The translations under genes and the position numbers were made by a program. The notes below the pieces were generated by a model, which was given only the letters and a program-made list of their open reading frames with translations, searched no databases and was not told the DNA's origin. 64,000 bases of DNA from Agrobacterium vitis. Lineage in GTDB: Bacteria > Pseudomonadota > Alphaproteobacteria > Rhizobiales > Rhizobiaceae. The DNA lies in assembly GCF_013337045.2 (NCBI RefSeq), contig NZ_CP118259.1:2728001-2792000 (forward strand). The letters run 5' to 3'. Position 1 is the stretch's first letter. Every line of letters starts with the position of its first letter. Shown in pieces: positions 1 through 9,923 of the stretch.

Positions 1-1
1 C

Positions 2-646
2 AATGCTGCCGTCGTCCCCTCCGCCATCCAATGGTCGGATCTCGGCAGCTGGGACGCGGTGTGGAAGATCGGCGAAGCCGATGCCGATGGCAATGTCGTC
101 AAGGGCAATGCCACCGTCCACAACACCCGCAATTCACTGGTGATCTCCCGCAACAGCCATCTGGCCGTACAGGGCATGGACGGCGTGGCGGTGATTGCCA
201 GCGAGGACGCCGTGTTTGTCGGCAGGCTCGACCAGGCCCAGGAAGTCGGCAATCTGGTCAAGCTTCTGGCCGGCAACAAGAAGACGGCGAACCTCACCGA
301 GACCCACCCGACATCACTGCGGCCCTGGGGCGGCTATACCTCGATCCTCAATGGCGACCGGTTCCAGGTGAAGCGGTTGTTCGTCCATCCCGAAAAGAAA
401 TTGTCGCTGCAAAAGCACTTCCATCGGTCCGAACACTGGATCTGCGTGCGCGGCACCGCCGAAGTGACGATCAACGAAAAGGTGACGATGCTTTACGAAA
501 ACCAGTCGATCTATATTCCCCAGGGCGCGGTGCATCGGCTCGGCAATCCCGGCAAGATAATGCTGGAAATGATCGAAATCCAGACCGGCTCCTATCTGGG
601 TGAGGACGATATCGTCCGGCTGGTCGATGAGTTCGGGCGGACCTGA
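2..646 (+). CDS. manC: Mannose-1-phosphate guanylyltransferase / mannose-6-phosphate isomerase, C-terminal part
   Basis: The reading frame is open from the window edge, so the start is missing; 214 residues remain of a protein normally about 470 long. The visible part holds the end of the nucleotidyltransferase domain (IQWSDLGSWDAVW near the edge) and then the type II phosphomannose isomerase cupin, with the metal-site region HFHRSEHW about residues 134-141 and the IPQGAVHRLGNPG strand. The family makes GDP-mannose from mannose-1-phosphate and can isomerise mannose-6-phosphate, feeding exopolysaccharide and LPS synthesis in the cytosol. The family assignment is firm; whether both activities are present cannot be judged from this fragment. 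Confidence 0.92.
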   Translation, partial: NAAVVPSAIQWSDLGSWDAVWKIGEADADGNVVKGNATVHNTRNSLVISRNSHLAVQGMDGVAVIASEDAVFVGRLDQAQEVGNLVKLLAGNKKTANLTETHPTSLRPWGGYTSILNGDRFQVKRLFVHPEKKLSLQKHFHRSEHWICVRGTAEVTINEKVTMLYENQSIYIPQGAVHRLGNPGKIMLEMIEIQTGSYLGEDDIVRLVDEFGRT

Positions 647-714
647 GGGGTTTAACGAGGTTAGACACGCTAGGCCGCTCGCCCTACCGTCGAACATTCC
701 TCTGCTGAAGACAA

Positions 715-737
715 ATCCTCGGGACAAGCCCGAGGAT
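715..737. terminator. Hairpin downstream of manC
   Basis: A perfect 9-bp stem (ATCCTCGGG / CCCGAGGAT) with a 5-base loop lies 70 bases after the manC stop. No T-run follows it on the plus strand, so it may be a dispersed palindrome rather than a true intrinsic terminator. The rest of the 272-base gap holds nothing else I recognise except the leader of the next gene. Confidence 0.4.
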
Positions 738-918
738 GAGGCTCTGGAGTCATCTTTAAGCAAAGATGCCAACAACCGTGGCTCGGGCGACGGTTTGCGG
801 CCTCTCAAAACACTGCCTACCAAATTCCCAAGAAGCTGACTTGCTTTATTTCTGTGCATTGCACAAGATCAGGCACAATCAGAATGGCATTAGGTCCGGA
901 CCACGGACGAGGGGTTTC

Positions 919-3900
919 ATGGCGATCAAGGCAAGCATTTATCATCTCACCCATTATAAATATGACACGCCGATCCGCCTGGGGCCGCAGATCATTCGCC
1001 TGAAACCGGCGGCCCATTCCAGAACCAAGGTTCTGAGCCACTCCCTCAAGGTCACCCCCGAAAACCACTTCGTCAATCTCCAGCAGGACCCCTACGGCAA
1101 TTATCTGGCCCGTTTCGTGTTTCCCGATCCGGTCACCGAGTTTAAGATCGAGGTCGATCTCACCGCCGATATGAGCATCTACAATCCCTTCGATTTCTTC
1201 ACGGAGGAAGAGGCCGTCACCTGGCCCTTCGAATACCCGGAGGATATCCGCGAGGATCTGGCGATCTACAAGAAACCAGAGCCGGACAGCCCCGCCCTCG
1301 ACGCCTATCTCAAGACCCTGGACATGACGCCGGGCCAAGGCACGGTCGATATGATCGTCGGGCTCAATGCCCGCCTGCAAAGCGAAATCGGCTATGTGAT
1401 CCGCCTGGAGCCGGGCGTACAGACACCGGATGAAACGCTGACCTCGGCGCGCGGCTCCTGCCGCGATACCAGCTGGCTGCTGGTGCAGATTCTGCGGCAT
1501 CTGGGCTTTGCCGCCCGCTTCGTCTCCGGCTACCTGATCCAGCTGAAACCGGATCTGGAAGCGCTGGATGGCCCATCCGGCACCAAGGTGGATTTCACCG
1601 ACCTGCATGCCTGGGCGGAAGCCTATATTCCCGGCGCTGGCTGGATCGGCCTGGACCCGACCTCCGGCCTGATGACCGGCGAAAGCCATATTCCGCTGGC
1701 CGCCACGCCGCATTACAAAAACGCCGCCCCGATTTCCGGCGGCTATTTCGGGCAAGCCAAGACCGATTTCGATTTCGATTTCGACATGAAGGTGACACGG
1801 GTTGCCGAGCATCCGCGCATCACCAAGCCATTTTCCGATGAAAGCTGGGAAGCGCTGAACGCGCTTGGCCTGAAGGTCGATGGCGACCTGAAGGCCCATG
1901 ACGTGCGCCTGACCATGGGCGGCGAGCCGACCTTCGTGTCGATCGACGATTTCCAATCGGCGGAATGGAATACCGATGCGGTTGGCCCGACCAAGCGGGC
2001 ACTGGCCGATCAGTTGATCCGCAAGCTGCGCACCCGCTTTGCGCCCGGCGGCTTCCTGCATTACGGCCAGGGCAAATGGTATCCGGGGGAAAGCCTGCCG
2101 CGCTGGACCTTCTCGCTCTACTGGCGCAAGGACGGCAAGCCGATCTGGCATAATCCTGATCTGATTGCCACCGAAGAGGCCGATACCAATGTGGGCCATG
2201 AGCAGGCCGAAGCGCTGATGGCCAGCATTGCCACCGAGCTGGAGATCGAGCCTGACATGATCCTGCCGGCCTATGAAGATCCCGCAGCCTGGATCATCAA
2301 GGAAGGTAGCCTGCCGGAAAATGTCGATCCATCCAATTCCAAGCTGGAAAGCCCGGAAGAACGCGCCCGCATCGCCAAGGTGTTTGAGCGCGGTTTGACG
2401 ATCCCGACCGGCTATATCCTGCCGGTCCAGGCCTGGAACGCCAAGGCCAGCGGGAGGCGCTGGATCAGCGAGAAATGGCGCACCCGGCGCGGCAAGATCT
2501 TCCTCATTCCAGGCGACAGTCCCGTCGGCTTTCGCATGCCGCTCGGCACCCTGCCCTATGTGCCGCCCTCGCAATATCCCTATATCCACACGGCTGACCC
2601 GTCCATTCCGCGCACGCCCCTGCCGGATTTCGGACCGGATACCCGCGAAGGCCGGGCGCTGTCGGAAGCATCGCGCAAGACCAGCGACAGCCAGCAGGAC
2701 CGCAACGAACAGAATATTGCCGGATCGGCTGGGGATATCACCGGCGCGGTGCGCACCGCCATGAGCGTCGAGCCACGCGATGGCCGGCTCTGCGTGTTCA
2801 TGCCGCCGGTGGAGCGGATCGAGGACTATCTGGAACTGGTTGCCGCCGCCGAGACCGCAGCGCGCAATCTCGGCCTGCCGATCCACATCGAAGGCTATGC
2901 GCCACCACAGGACGAGCGCATCAATGTCATCCGCGTCGCGCCCGATCCTGGGGTTATCGAGGTGAATATCCACCCCGCCGATAGCTGGCAGGATTGCGTG
3001 GCCACCACCGATATCATCTATGAAGAGGCCCGCCAGACCCGGCTTGGCGCCGACAAGTTCATGATCGATGGCCGCCATACCGGCACCGGCGGTGGCAACC
3101 ATGTGGTGGTCGGCGGCGCCAATCCCGGCGACAGCCCCTTTCTGCGCCGCCCGGATCTGCTGAAAAGCCTGGTCCTGCATTGGCAGCGCCATCCGGCTTT
3201 GTCCTATATGTTCTCGGGCATGTTCATTGGCCCGACCAGCCAGGCGCCGCGCTTTGACGAGGCCCGCCATGATACGCTCTATGAGCTGGAAATCGCCCTG
3301 GCCCAGATCCCCATGCCTGACAGTGGCGCGGCCCCGCCTTTGCCCTGGCTAGTCGACCGGCTGTTTCGCAACCTGCTGACCGATGTCACCGGCAACACCC
3401 ATCGCTCGGAAATCTGCATCGACAAGCTGTTTTCGCCTGACGGTCCAACGGGGCGGCTGGGTCTGGTTGAATTCCGTGGCTTTGAAATGCCGCCGAATGC
3501 CCGCATGTCGCTGGCCCAGCAATTGCTGGTGCGGGCGCTGATCGCGCGGTTCTGGAAAAACCCTGTTGGCGGAAATTTCGTGCGCTGGGGTACGGCATTG
3601 CATGACCGCTTCATGCTGCCGCATTATCTCTGGCAGGATTTCCTCGAAGTTCTGGCCGACCTGCGCGAACACGGCTTCGATTTCAAGCCGGAATGGTTTG
3701 CGGCACAGCTCGAATTCCGCTTCCCCTTCGTCGGACAAGTGGAATACCAAGACAGCAAACTGGAGCTGCGTCAGGCGCTGGAGCCCTGGCATGTGATGGG
3801 CGAGGAAGGTGCCATCGGCGGCACGGTGCGCTATGTCGATAGTTCGGTCGAGCGTTTGCAGGTCAAGCTGGAGACCGCCAATCCCGACCGGTACACCGTT

Positions 3901-4269
3901 GCCTGCAATGGCCGCCGCCTGCCCCTGAAGAAAAGTGGCACCAATGGCGTTGCCGTTGCCGGGGTCCGCTACAAGGCCTGGCAACCGGCATCGGGCCTGC
4001 ATCCGGTCCTGCCTGTAAACACACCGCTAACATTCGACGTTTATGATATATGGACAGGGCGGTCGATTGGCGGTTGTGTGTATCATGTCGCGCATCCCGG
4101 TGGTCGTAGTTATGATACTTTCCCTGTGAATGGCAATGAAGCGGAGGCCCGGCGACTTGCGCGGTTCGAACCCTGGGGCCATACAGCCGGTTCTTATTCG
4201 CTGTGGCCGGAAACCGTCTCGCCGGAATTTCCGCACACATTGGATTTGCGGCGACCACAGGGGATTTAA
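919..4269 (+). CDS. Transglutaminase-like / DUF2126 putative amidoligase fusion protein
   Basis: A protein of 1116 residues. The N-terminal 300 residues form a bacterial transglutaminase-like cysteine protease fold, with the triad Cys in GSCRDTSW (about residue 181), His in DLHAW (about 231) and Asp in GLDPTSG (about 246). From about residue 325 ([14 protein letters not shown]) to the end is DUF2126, described as a putative amidoligase related to glutamine-synthetase-like COOH-NH2 ligases. The ATG at 919 is preferred over upstream in-frame ATGs because GAGGGG lies 5 bases before it and [16 protein letters not shown] is a typical family N-terminus. The two following genes belong to the same conserved neighbourhood, predicted from comparative genomics to make or remove peptide tags; the substrate is unknown. 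Confidence 0.88.
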   Translation: MAIKASIYHLTHYKYDTPIRLGPQIIRLKPAAHSRTKVLSHSLKVTPENHFVNLQQDPYGNYLARFVFPDPVTEFKIEVDLTADMSIYNPFDFFTEEEAVTWPFEYPEDIREDLAIYKKPEPDSPALDAYLKTLDMTPGQGTVDMIVGLNARLQSEIGYVIRLEPGVQTPDETLTSARGSCRDTSWLLVQILRHLGFAARFVSGYLIQLKPDLEALDGPSGTKVDFTDLHAWAEAYIPGAGWIGLDPTSGLMTGESHIPLAATPHYKNAAPISGGYFGQAKTDFDFDFDMKVTRVAEHPRITKPFSDESWEALNALGLKVDGDLKAHDVRLTMGGEPTFVSIDDFQSAEWNTDAVGPTKRALADQLIRKLRTRFAPGGFLHYGQGKWYPGESLPRWTFSLYWRKDGKPIWHNPDLIATEEADTNVGHEQAEALMASIATELEIEPDMILPAYEDPAAWIIKEGSLPENVDPSNSKLESPEERARIAKVFERGLTIPTGYILPVQAWNAKASGRRWISEKWRTRRGKIFLIPGDSPVGFRMPLGTLPYVPPSQYPYIHTADPSIPRTPLPDFGPDTREGRALSEASRKTSDSQQDRNEQNIAGSAGDITGAVRTAMSVEPRDGRLCVFMPPVERIEDYLELVAAAETAARNLGLPIHIEGYAPPQDERINVIRVAPDPGVIEVNIHPADSWQDCVATTDIIYEEARQTRLGADKFMIDGRHTGTGGGNHVVVGGANPGDSPFLRRPDLLKSLVLHWQRHPALSYMFSGMFIGPTSQAPRFDEARHDTLYELEIALAQIPMPDSGAAPPLPWLVDRLFRNLLTDVTGNTHRSEICIDKLFSPDGPTGRLGLVEFRGFEMPPNARMSLAQQLLVRALIARFWKNPVGGNFVRWGTALHDRFMLPHYLWQDFLEVLADLREHGFDFKPEWFAAQLEFRFPFVGQVEYQDSKLELRQALEPWHVMGEEGAIGGTVRYVDSSVERLQVKLETANPDRYTVACNGRRLPLKKSGTNGVAVAGVRYKAWQPASGLHPVLPVNTPLTFDVYDIWTGRSIGGCVYHVAHPGGRSYDTFPVNGNEAEARRLARFEPWGHTAGSYSLWPETVSPEFPHTLDLRRPQGI

Positions 4270-4490
4270 GCATGTCGCGTAAAAGTGTGTAGCGGTTTTA
4301 CGGAGACGACATGCTTCGGCAAGAAAGCATGTCGCGTAAAAGTGTGAAACGGTTTTACGAAGACGACATGCTTGAGCAAGAAAGCATGTCCCGTAAGAAT
4401 GCCTAGCAGTTTTACGGAGACGACATGCGTCAACAAGAAGCTATGTCGTTCCGGTAAATATGTGAAACCGTTTTGCGAGAATGACATGCT
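4270..4490. repeat. Four tandem copies of a 57-bp palindromic repeat
   Basis: Copies start at 4270, 4327, 4384 and 4440. Each has outer arms GCATGTCG / CGACATGC and an inner pair of the form CGTAAAAGTGTG...CGGTTTTACG, separated by linkers such as TCGGCAAGAAA. Copies 1 and 2 are nearly identical and copies 3 and 4 are increasingly diverged. The array starts one base after the upstream stop codon and ends 15 bases before the next start codon, so it fills the whole intergenic space. Single copies of similar palindromes are common in Rhizobiaceae genomes; a four-copy array inside an operon is unusual. Confidence 0.9.
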
Positions 4491-4505
4491 TCGGCAGGAA
4501 TAGAG

Positions 4506-6920
4506 ATGACCAAGCGTACGGCCATTGAGATGGACAGGCTGGAGAAGGACCCCGGAGCGGCATTTGCCGATGGCTACCGGGCCTTGCCCGGTGCTGCCGA
4601 TGAAATGCTGGACCGGGATGGCAACATCCGTCCGGTCTGGCAGAATTTCGTCGCCGCCATCAACGGCATGGATGAAGAGCAATTACACGAGCGCTTTGCC
4701 CGTGCCGACCGCTATCTGCGCGATGCCGGGGTCTTCTACCGCGCCTATGGGTCTGCCGGTCCCACCGAGCGGGCCTGGCCGTTCTCCCATATTCCGGTGC
4801 TGATCGCCGATGCCGAATGGCAGGTTCTGGCGCGCGGGCTGGTGCAGCGGGCCGAATTGCTGGAACAGGTTGTCGCCGATATCTACAGCGATAACAGGCT
4901 GGTGCAGGAAGGCTTCATTCCGCCCGCACTGATTGCCGCCAATGGTGAATTTCTGCGGCCGCTGGTCGGGGTAAAGCCTGCGGGCGGCCATTACCTGCAT
5001 TTCTGTTCCTTCGAGATCGGCCGCGGGCCAGATGGCGCCTGGTGGGTGCTGGCCGACCGCACGCAGGCCCCCTCCGGCGCCGGATTTGCGCTGGAAAACC
5101 GGGTAGCCACGGCGCGGGCATTTTCCGATATCTATGCCGAAACCCATGTCCACCGGCTTGCCTCGTTCTTCGGGGCATTTCGTGATGCGCTTCAAGGCCA
5201 CAAGCAAAGCCCTGATGACCGGATCGCCGTGCTGTCCCCCGGCCCGGCCAATGAAACCTATTTCGAACATGCCTATATTGCCCGCTATCTCGGCATCATG
5301 CTGCTGGAGGGCGAGGATCTGACTGTGGTCAACGGCAAGGTGATGGTGCGCACCGTGGCCGGGCTGAAACCGATCGGGGTGCTGTGGCGCCGTCTGGATG
5401 CGGCCTTTGCCGATCCGCTGGAACTGAACCAGCTCAGCCATATCGGCACGCCGGGCGTGGTCCAGGCACTGCGCAATCAGGCAGTTACCTTCGTCAATGC
5501 GCTCGGTTCCGGCATTCTCGAAACCCGGGCCTTGATGGCTTTTCTGCCGACCATCTGTCGCCATATGCTTGGCGAGGACCTGTTGCTGCCCTCGATTGCC
5601 ACCTGGTGGTGCGGGCAAAAACAGGAACGCGACCATGTGGCCCGCAATATCGAGAAAATGGTGATCGGCCCGGCCTATTCGCGCCAGCCGTTTTTCGATG
5701 ACAACAGGCAATCGGTCCTGGGCGCAACCCTGCGGGAAACCGCCCAACAATCGATTGCCAGCTGGCTGGAAACCGACGGTGCCAAGCTGGTCGGCCAGGA
5801 AGCCGTGACGCTGTCGACCACTCCCGCCATGGTCGATGGCAGGCTACAGCCGAGACCGATGAGCCTGCGGGTATTTGCGGCCCGCACCAGGGACGGCTGG
5901 CAGATCATGCCGGGCGGGTTCGGGCGGATCGGCAGCGGCAGCGATGTGGCGGCGATGGCCATGCAGGCTGGCGGGTCTGCCGCCGATGTGTGGATCGTTT
6001 CCGAAAAGCCGGTCGAGCGGATCACGCTGCTGCCAGCCGAAGAACAATTTACCCGCAACATGCCGGGCAGCCTGCCCAGCCGCGCCGCCGACAACCTGTT
6101 CTGGCTTGGCCGCTATATCGAACGGGCCGAAGGCGCGCTTAGAATTCTGCGCGCCTGGAATGCCCGCTTTGCCGAAACAGCCGATCCCAAACAGCCGCTT
6201 CTGGCCTTTGTCAGCGAATATTTGGAAGCGCTGGACATCAATACCGACCAGGGCGTGCCGGAAAGCCTGCTCGGCAATATCAACAGCGCCGTCTATTCGG
6301 CCAGCAATATCCGCGACCGGTTCTCGCCGGATGGCTGGCTGGCGCTGAATGATCTCGCCAAGACCGCACGCCGCTTCCATGAAAAGATCAAGCCGGGCGA
6401 CGACGCCTCGCATGCCATGACCATCCTGCTGCGCAAGCTGGCGGGTTTTGCCGGTCTGGTGCATGAAAACATGTATCGCTTCACCGGCTGGCGCTTCCTC
6501 GCCATCGGCCGCTATCTGGAGCGGGGCATGCACATGACCCGGTTGCTCGGCCATATGGCGGGGCAGGACGCACCAGACGGCGCGCTCGACATGCTGCTGG
6601 AGATCGGTGACAATGTCATGACCCATCGGCGGCGCTATAATGTCAACACCGCCCACCTGACCGTGACCGATCTTCTGGCGCTCGACCCGCTCAACCCGCG
6701 CTCCATCCTGTTCCAGCTCAACGAGATCCACAACGAAGTGGAGCAATTGCCCAATGCCAAGGTCAACGGCCAGATGTCGCGCTTCCTGCGGGAAACCGTG
6801 CGGCTGCATTCGAGCGTGGCGGTGATGACGCCGGAAATGATGACGCCTGAGATCTACAATCATCTGGAAAAAGAACTGGAATTGCTGTCTGATCTTCTGG
6901 CGCAAACCTATCTCGGATGA
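4506..6920 (+). CDS. Circularly permuted ATP-grasp / alpha-E domain fusion protein
   Basis: An 804-residue protein. About residues 20-480 match the circularly permuted ATP-grasp family (DUF404/DUF407), predicted to ligate amino acids or peptides with ATP; recognisable stretches include FCSFEIGRGPDGAWWVLADR and IEKMVIGPAYSRQP. From about residue 518 (NMPGSLPSRAADNLFWLGRY) to the end is the all-helical alpha-E domain (DUF403), which is often a separate gene. ATG 4506 has a GGAATAGAG leader. The gene lies between the amidoligase and transglutaminase genes and overlaps the latter by four bases, supporting one functional unit. The biochemical substrate is unknown. Confidence 0.9.
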   Translation: MTKRTAIEMDRLEKDPGAAFADGYRALPGAADEMLDRDGNIRPVWQNFVAAINGMDEEQLHERFARADRYLRDAGVFYRAYGSAGPTERAWPFSHIPVLIADAEWQVLARGLVQRAELLEQVVADIYSDNRLVQEGFIPPALIAANGEFLRPLVGVKPAGGHYLHFCSFEIGRGPDGAWWVLADRTQAPSGAGFALENRVATARAFSDIYAETHVHRLASFFGAFRDALQGHKQSPDDRIAVLSPGPANETYFEHAYIARYLGIMLLEGEDLTVVNGKVMVRTVAGLKPIGVLWRRLDAAFADPLELNQLSHIGTPGVVQALRNQAVTFVNALGSGILETRALMAFLPTICRHMLGEDLLLPSIATWWCGQKQERDHVARNIEKMVIGPAYSRQPFFDDNRQSVLGATLRETAQQSIASWLETDGAKLVGQEAVTLSTTPAMVDGRLQPRPMSLRVFAARTRDGWQIMPGGFGRIGSGSDVAAMAMQAGGSAADVWIVSEKPVERITLLPAEEQFTRNMPGSLPSRAADNLFWLGRYIERAEGALRILRAWNARFAETADPKQPLLAFVSEYLEALDINTDQGVPESLLGNINSAVYSASNIRDRFSPDGWLALNDLAKTARRFHEKIKPGDDASHAMTILLRKLAGFAGLVHENMYRFTGWRFLAIGRYLERGMHMTRLLGHMAGQDAPDGALDMLLEIGDNVMTHRRRYNVNTAHLTVTDLLALDPLNPRSILFQLNEIHNEVEQLPNAKVNGQMSRFLRETVRLHSSVAVMTPEMMTPEIYNHLEKELELLSDLLAQTYLG

Positions 6921-7813
6921 GCAGAGACCTATCGATGCTATACGATCTGACACTGCACATGGGCTATGATTACGACGTGGCGGCGGCTGGCGGACGCCAC
7001 ATCCTGCGCATCATGCCGATCTCGCTGCCGGAGCGGCAAAGGCTGATTGCCGGTTCGATTTCCATCGAGCCGCAGCCGGATGAGCGTACCGGCTTTGCCG
7101 ATTTTTTCGCGCATCCCACCACGACTTTCGCCTATCGCTCTTCCCATGACAAACTGGATATTCGCCTTCAGGCCCGTATCCAGGTGGATAGCCAGCCATT
7201 CACCGCGGATTTTTCGCCACTGCCCGAACGGCTTGCCGTCGAGCTTTTCGAATATTGGTCGCTGGAGCCAGCCTCCCCGCATCATTTCACCGGATCGAGC
7301 CCACGGCTGCCTGAAAACCCCGATATTGCCGCCTACGCCCGCTCCGTCGTGAAGCCCGGCATGACGGTGCGCCAGATTGCCGAACAGCTTTGCGCCCGCA
7401 TCCACAAGGATTTCAAATACGACCCCAAGGCCACCACTGTCGATACCACCCCGAAACAGGCCTTCGCGCTGAAAAAGGGGGTCTGCCAGGATTTTTCCCA
7501 TATCATGATCGTGGCATTGCGCAGCCTCGGCATTCCCTCGGGCTATGTCAGCGGCTTCCTGCGCACCATTCCGCCACCGGGCAAGGAACGGCTGGCCGGC
7601 GCCGACGCCATGCATGCCTGGGTCAGGGTCTGGTGCGGCAAGACCGTCGGCTGGGTCGAGCTTGACCCGACCAATAATATCGCCGCCGGCACCGACCATG
7701 TCGTCGTCGCCTATGGCCGAGACTATTCCGATGTCGCCCCTGTCATCGGCATGCTGAAAGGCTATGGCAGCCACACGACCGTCCAGGCGGTGGACCTCAT
7801 TCCGATTGGCTGA
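6917..7813 (+). CDS. Transglutaminase-like family protein
   Basis: A 298-residue cytosolic protein with the bacterial transglutaminase N-domain (about residues 8-90) and a papain-like core. The triad is visible as Cys in KKGVCQDFSH (about 189), His in DAMHAWVRVW (about 233) and Asp in VELDPTNN (about 250). The start codon overlaps the stop of the ATP-grasp/alpha-E gene as ATGA, indicating translational coupling. It is the third member of the amidoligase neighbourhood, where it is expected to act as a peptidase or transferase on the ligase product; that role is inferred. Confidence 0.9.
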   Translation: MSRDLSMLYDLTLHMGYDYDVAAAGGRHILRIMPISLPERQRLIAGSISIEPQPDERTGFADFFAHPTTTFAYRSSHDKLDIRLQARIQVDSQPFTADFSPLPERLAVELFEYWSLEPASPHHFTGSSPRLPENPDIAAYARSVVKPGMTVRQIAEQLCARIHKDFKYDPKATTVDTTPKQAFALKKGVCQDFSHIMIVALRSLGIPSGYVSGFLRTIPPPGKERLAGADAMHAWVRVWCGKTVGWVELDPTNNIAAGTDHVVVAYGRDYSDVAPVIGMLKGYGSHTTVQAVDLIPIG

Positions 7814-7990
7814 CGAGGCGAGTATAACCGCCGTTTCGACCGCACTATTTCAGGAATAGGTTGCATTTGAGCAACCCCATTAAGCCAGTTGCAAGCAGTG
7901 TGTCCTATCAATCCATCAGCAGCGATGCGGATCGTCAAGCCACGGTCCTGTTGCAGGAAACACGACCGGTGCTTTCGTTTCGTTGAAGAG

Positions 7991-9304
7991 ATGACAAGTG
8001 CCGGATCAACGTCACGGATGGACATGATGGTCATTTCGGCGCTTAGCCCTCGTTTGCGTGCCTGTCGTTTGCTCGCCTCGAAAGCACGGCGATCCGCCGC
8101 TTTGGCAATTCCCCTGCTGCGCCATACCGGCGGCAATTTCGGCATGATGACGGCGGTTCTCCTGCCGGTTTCCATCGGCGTGGCAGGTCTCGCGATGGAT
8201 GCAACGGAGACGGTGCAATCGAGAAGCGCCCTGCAAAACTCGGTGGATGCAGCAGCCCTTGCTGCCGCCTCGGCAATGAGCAACGGCATGAGCGAGGCCG
8301 ACGCCATTGCCCTTGCCAAGAGCTTCCTTTCCTCGCAGCTGGCCAATACCATGGCCAGAGACGAGAACACCAGTTCGGTGGACCAGATCACACAGCCGGA
8401 ACCGGATATTTCCGTCAAGACCACCCAGGTCAACAGCTCATCGACCTCCTATGACGTAGAACTGACAGGTAGCTATACCATCACCATGAATGCGCTTTCG
8501 AGGGTTCTGGGATGGGAGACCGTGACGCTGAAAGCCTATGGCAAGGCTCAGGCCGCGACCACGGCCTCCGAGAGCCCGCTTTCGATGTATCTGGTGCTCG
8601 ACCGATCAGGTTCGATGAACGACGAAACGACGACGACCTACACGGGGACCTGCACCACAACCACCACGTCTGGCTCTGGCCGCAACAAGAAAACCACGAC
8701 GACGAGCTATAGCTGCACGAAAAAATACACGAAGATCGAGTCGCTGAAGCTGGCCGTCGCGGATCTGGCCTCACAGCTCAGCAAGGCCGATCCAAACAGT
8801 GAATATGTGCGCACCGGCGCCGATTCCTACAATGCCAGTGCCGATACTGCCCAGGCGATGAGTTGGGGAACCGCCAATGTGGTCACCTATGTCAATGCGT
8901 TGAGCGCTACCGGCGGCACCGATGCCAGGGGCGCACTGAGTGCGGCCTATAGCGCGCTGCAAACATCCAACAAGACAGAGATTAACGCTCATAATGTCTC
9001 GAGTGTCAGCAAGATTGGCCGTTACATCGTCTTCATGACGGACGGGGAAATGACCGGCAATAGCAGCAGCTGGAACTCCAGCATCGACACCGCCGTGCGC
9101 AGCCAATGCACAACCATCAAGGCCGATGGCATCCAGATCTATACGGTTGCCTTCATGGCGCCGACCAATGGCAAGTCGCTGCTCAGTGCCTGCGCCAGCG
9201 ATGCCTCGCACTATTATGAGGCCACCGATGCGGCAAGCCTTGTCGCCGCCTTCGGGGAAATCGGCAAGAAAGCGACCTCCACCTCGACCCGCCTGATGAA
9301 TTGA
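7991..9304 (+). CDS. TadG-like pilus-assembly protein with von Willebrand factor A domain
   Basis: About 437 residues. The N-terminus has the TadE/TadG-like transmembrane helix (GNFGMMTAVLLPVSIGVAGL) followed by the usual Ala-rich helix (NSVDAAALAAASA). About residue 203 begins a von Willebrand A domain with an intact metal-ion-dependent adhesion motif, DRSGS, followed at once by a Thr/Ser-rich insertion with two cysteines. The family is anchored in the inner membrane and linked to Flp/Tad pili or to surface adhesion. No other tad gene is nearby. The start is uncertain: ATG 7991 sits after GAAGAG, with alternatives at 7925, 8018 and 8024. Confidence 0.82.
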   Translation: MTSAGSTSRMDMMVISALSPRLRACRLLASKARRSAALAIPLLRHTGGNFGMMTAVLLPVSIGVAGLAMDATETVQSRSALQNSVDAAALAAASAMSNGMSEADAIALAKSFLSSQLANTMARDENTSSVDQITQPEPDISVKTTQVNSSSTSYDVELTGSYTITMNALSRVLGWETVTLKAYGKAQAATTASESPLSMYLVLDRSGSMNDETTTTYTGTCTTTTTSGSGRNKKTTTTSYSCTKKYTKIESLKLAVADLASQLSKADPNSEYVRTGADSYNASADTAQAMSWGTANVVTYVNALSATGGTDARGALSAAYSALQTSNKTEINAHNVSSVSKIGRYIVFMTDGEMTGNSSSWNSSIDTAVRSQCTTIKADGIQIYTVAFMAPTNGKSLLSACASDASHYYEATDAASLVAAFGEIGKKATSTSTRLMN

Positions 9305-9396
9305 TTTTGGCAGGTCAAAACCAAGCCAGGCCAAGATGTCTGGAACTTTCCGCCTCTGGCCAGCCTTTAGCCTCCTTGAAACGCAAGGAGAGAACC

Positions 9397-9609
9397 ATGG
9401 AAGATACACCGTCGGTGAAACTGGCAAAGCGCTATCTGGAACTGGGCGGCACCCGGAAACTGAAGATGGATGACAACATTACCGATACCCGCAAATGGGA
9501 AGGCGAACCGGCGGAAGCCGCCAAATTCTGGGCGGAACATATCGAGGTGCTGGAAGCGGGCGAGCGCAAACAGGTCGAGGACTTTCTGCCGTCCATGGCC
9601 GACAAGTAG
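9397..9609 (+). CDS. Small conserved hypothetical protein
   Basis: A 70-residue acidic, soluble protein with no signal peptide. ATG 9397 follows a strong AAGGAGAGAACC ribosome-binding site, which makes it a credible gene and rules out the longer TTG-started version from 9301. The sequence is helical and rich in Glu and Lys, with three Trp/Phe-containing patches (RKWEGEP, AKFWAEHI, VEDFLPSM). I do not recognise a named family. It sits 92 bases after the vWA gene on the same strand and may be co-transcribed with it. Confidence 0.75.
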   Translation: MEDTPSVKLAKRYLELGGTRKLKMDDNITDTRKWEGEPAEAAKFWAEHIEVLEAGERKQVEDFLPSMADK

Positions 9610-9923
9610 CAGGGAAAATAGCTTGCGGGCTGGCCGCATCCTTGCGGCCCATCCCAATATCTCGCGATAATTGCAGGCCCTCTAAGCTTTGGTGGTGGCG
9701 CAGAGGGCGAAGTATCGGCACAAAGTGCGGACGCACCAATAATCCCAAGAATAATCCGGGGCTTAACTGAGCCATAAAAACACGAAGCGACGACTGCTCT
9801 TCAAAAAATACGTTGTTGCAACTATTCGCCAAGGATGCATACACTGTATGTGCCGGTGGTTGGCAAACCGCATGACCATCGGTCTCGCGCCCTGCCCTTT
9901 CCTCCTCACCATGTGGCGAAGTC
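9610..9923. promoter_or_regulatory. Intergenic region carrying the glycogen operon promoter
   Basis: This 314-base stretch has no credible gene. It contains a GC hairpin at 9632-9649 (GGCCGCA / TGCGGCC), which may end the preceding transcript, and a short palindrome GCATACACTGTATGTGC at 9836-9852 that could be an operator. The glycogen operon starts immediately after it, so its promoter must lie here, but no -35/-10 pair stands out. Confidence 0.45.

Noticed and set aside
817..3270. An 817-residue open frame on the minus strand opposite the amidoligase gene
   Set aside because: It mirrors the codon pattern of the plus-strand gene, has no recognisable domain and no ribosome-binding site. Long antisense frames are common in GC-rich DNA.
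4270..4490. Array considered as CRISPR
   Set aside because: The period is 57 bases with no unique spacers; the linkers are nearly constant and the copies are palindromes.
4266..4682. Minus-strand frame with repeated HAFL..KHVV..VKP units
   Set aside because: The repeat comes only from the 57-bp palindromic array read in frame; there is no start signal and the rest is antisense to the ATP-grasp gene.
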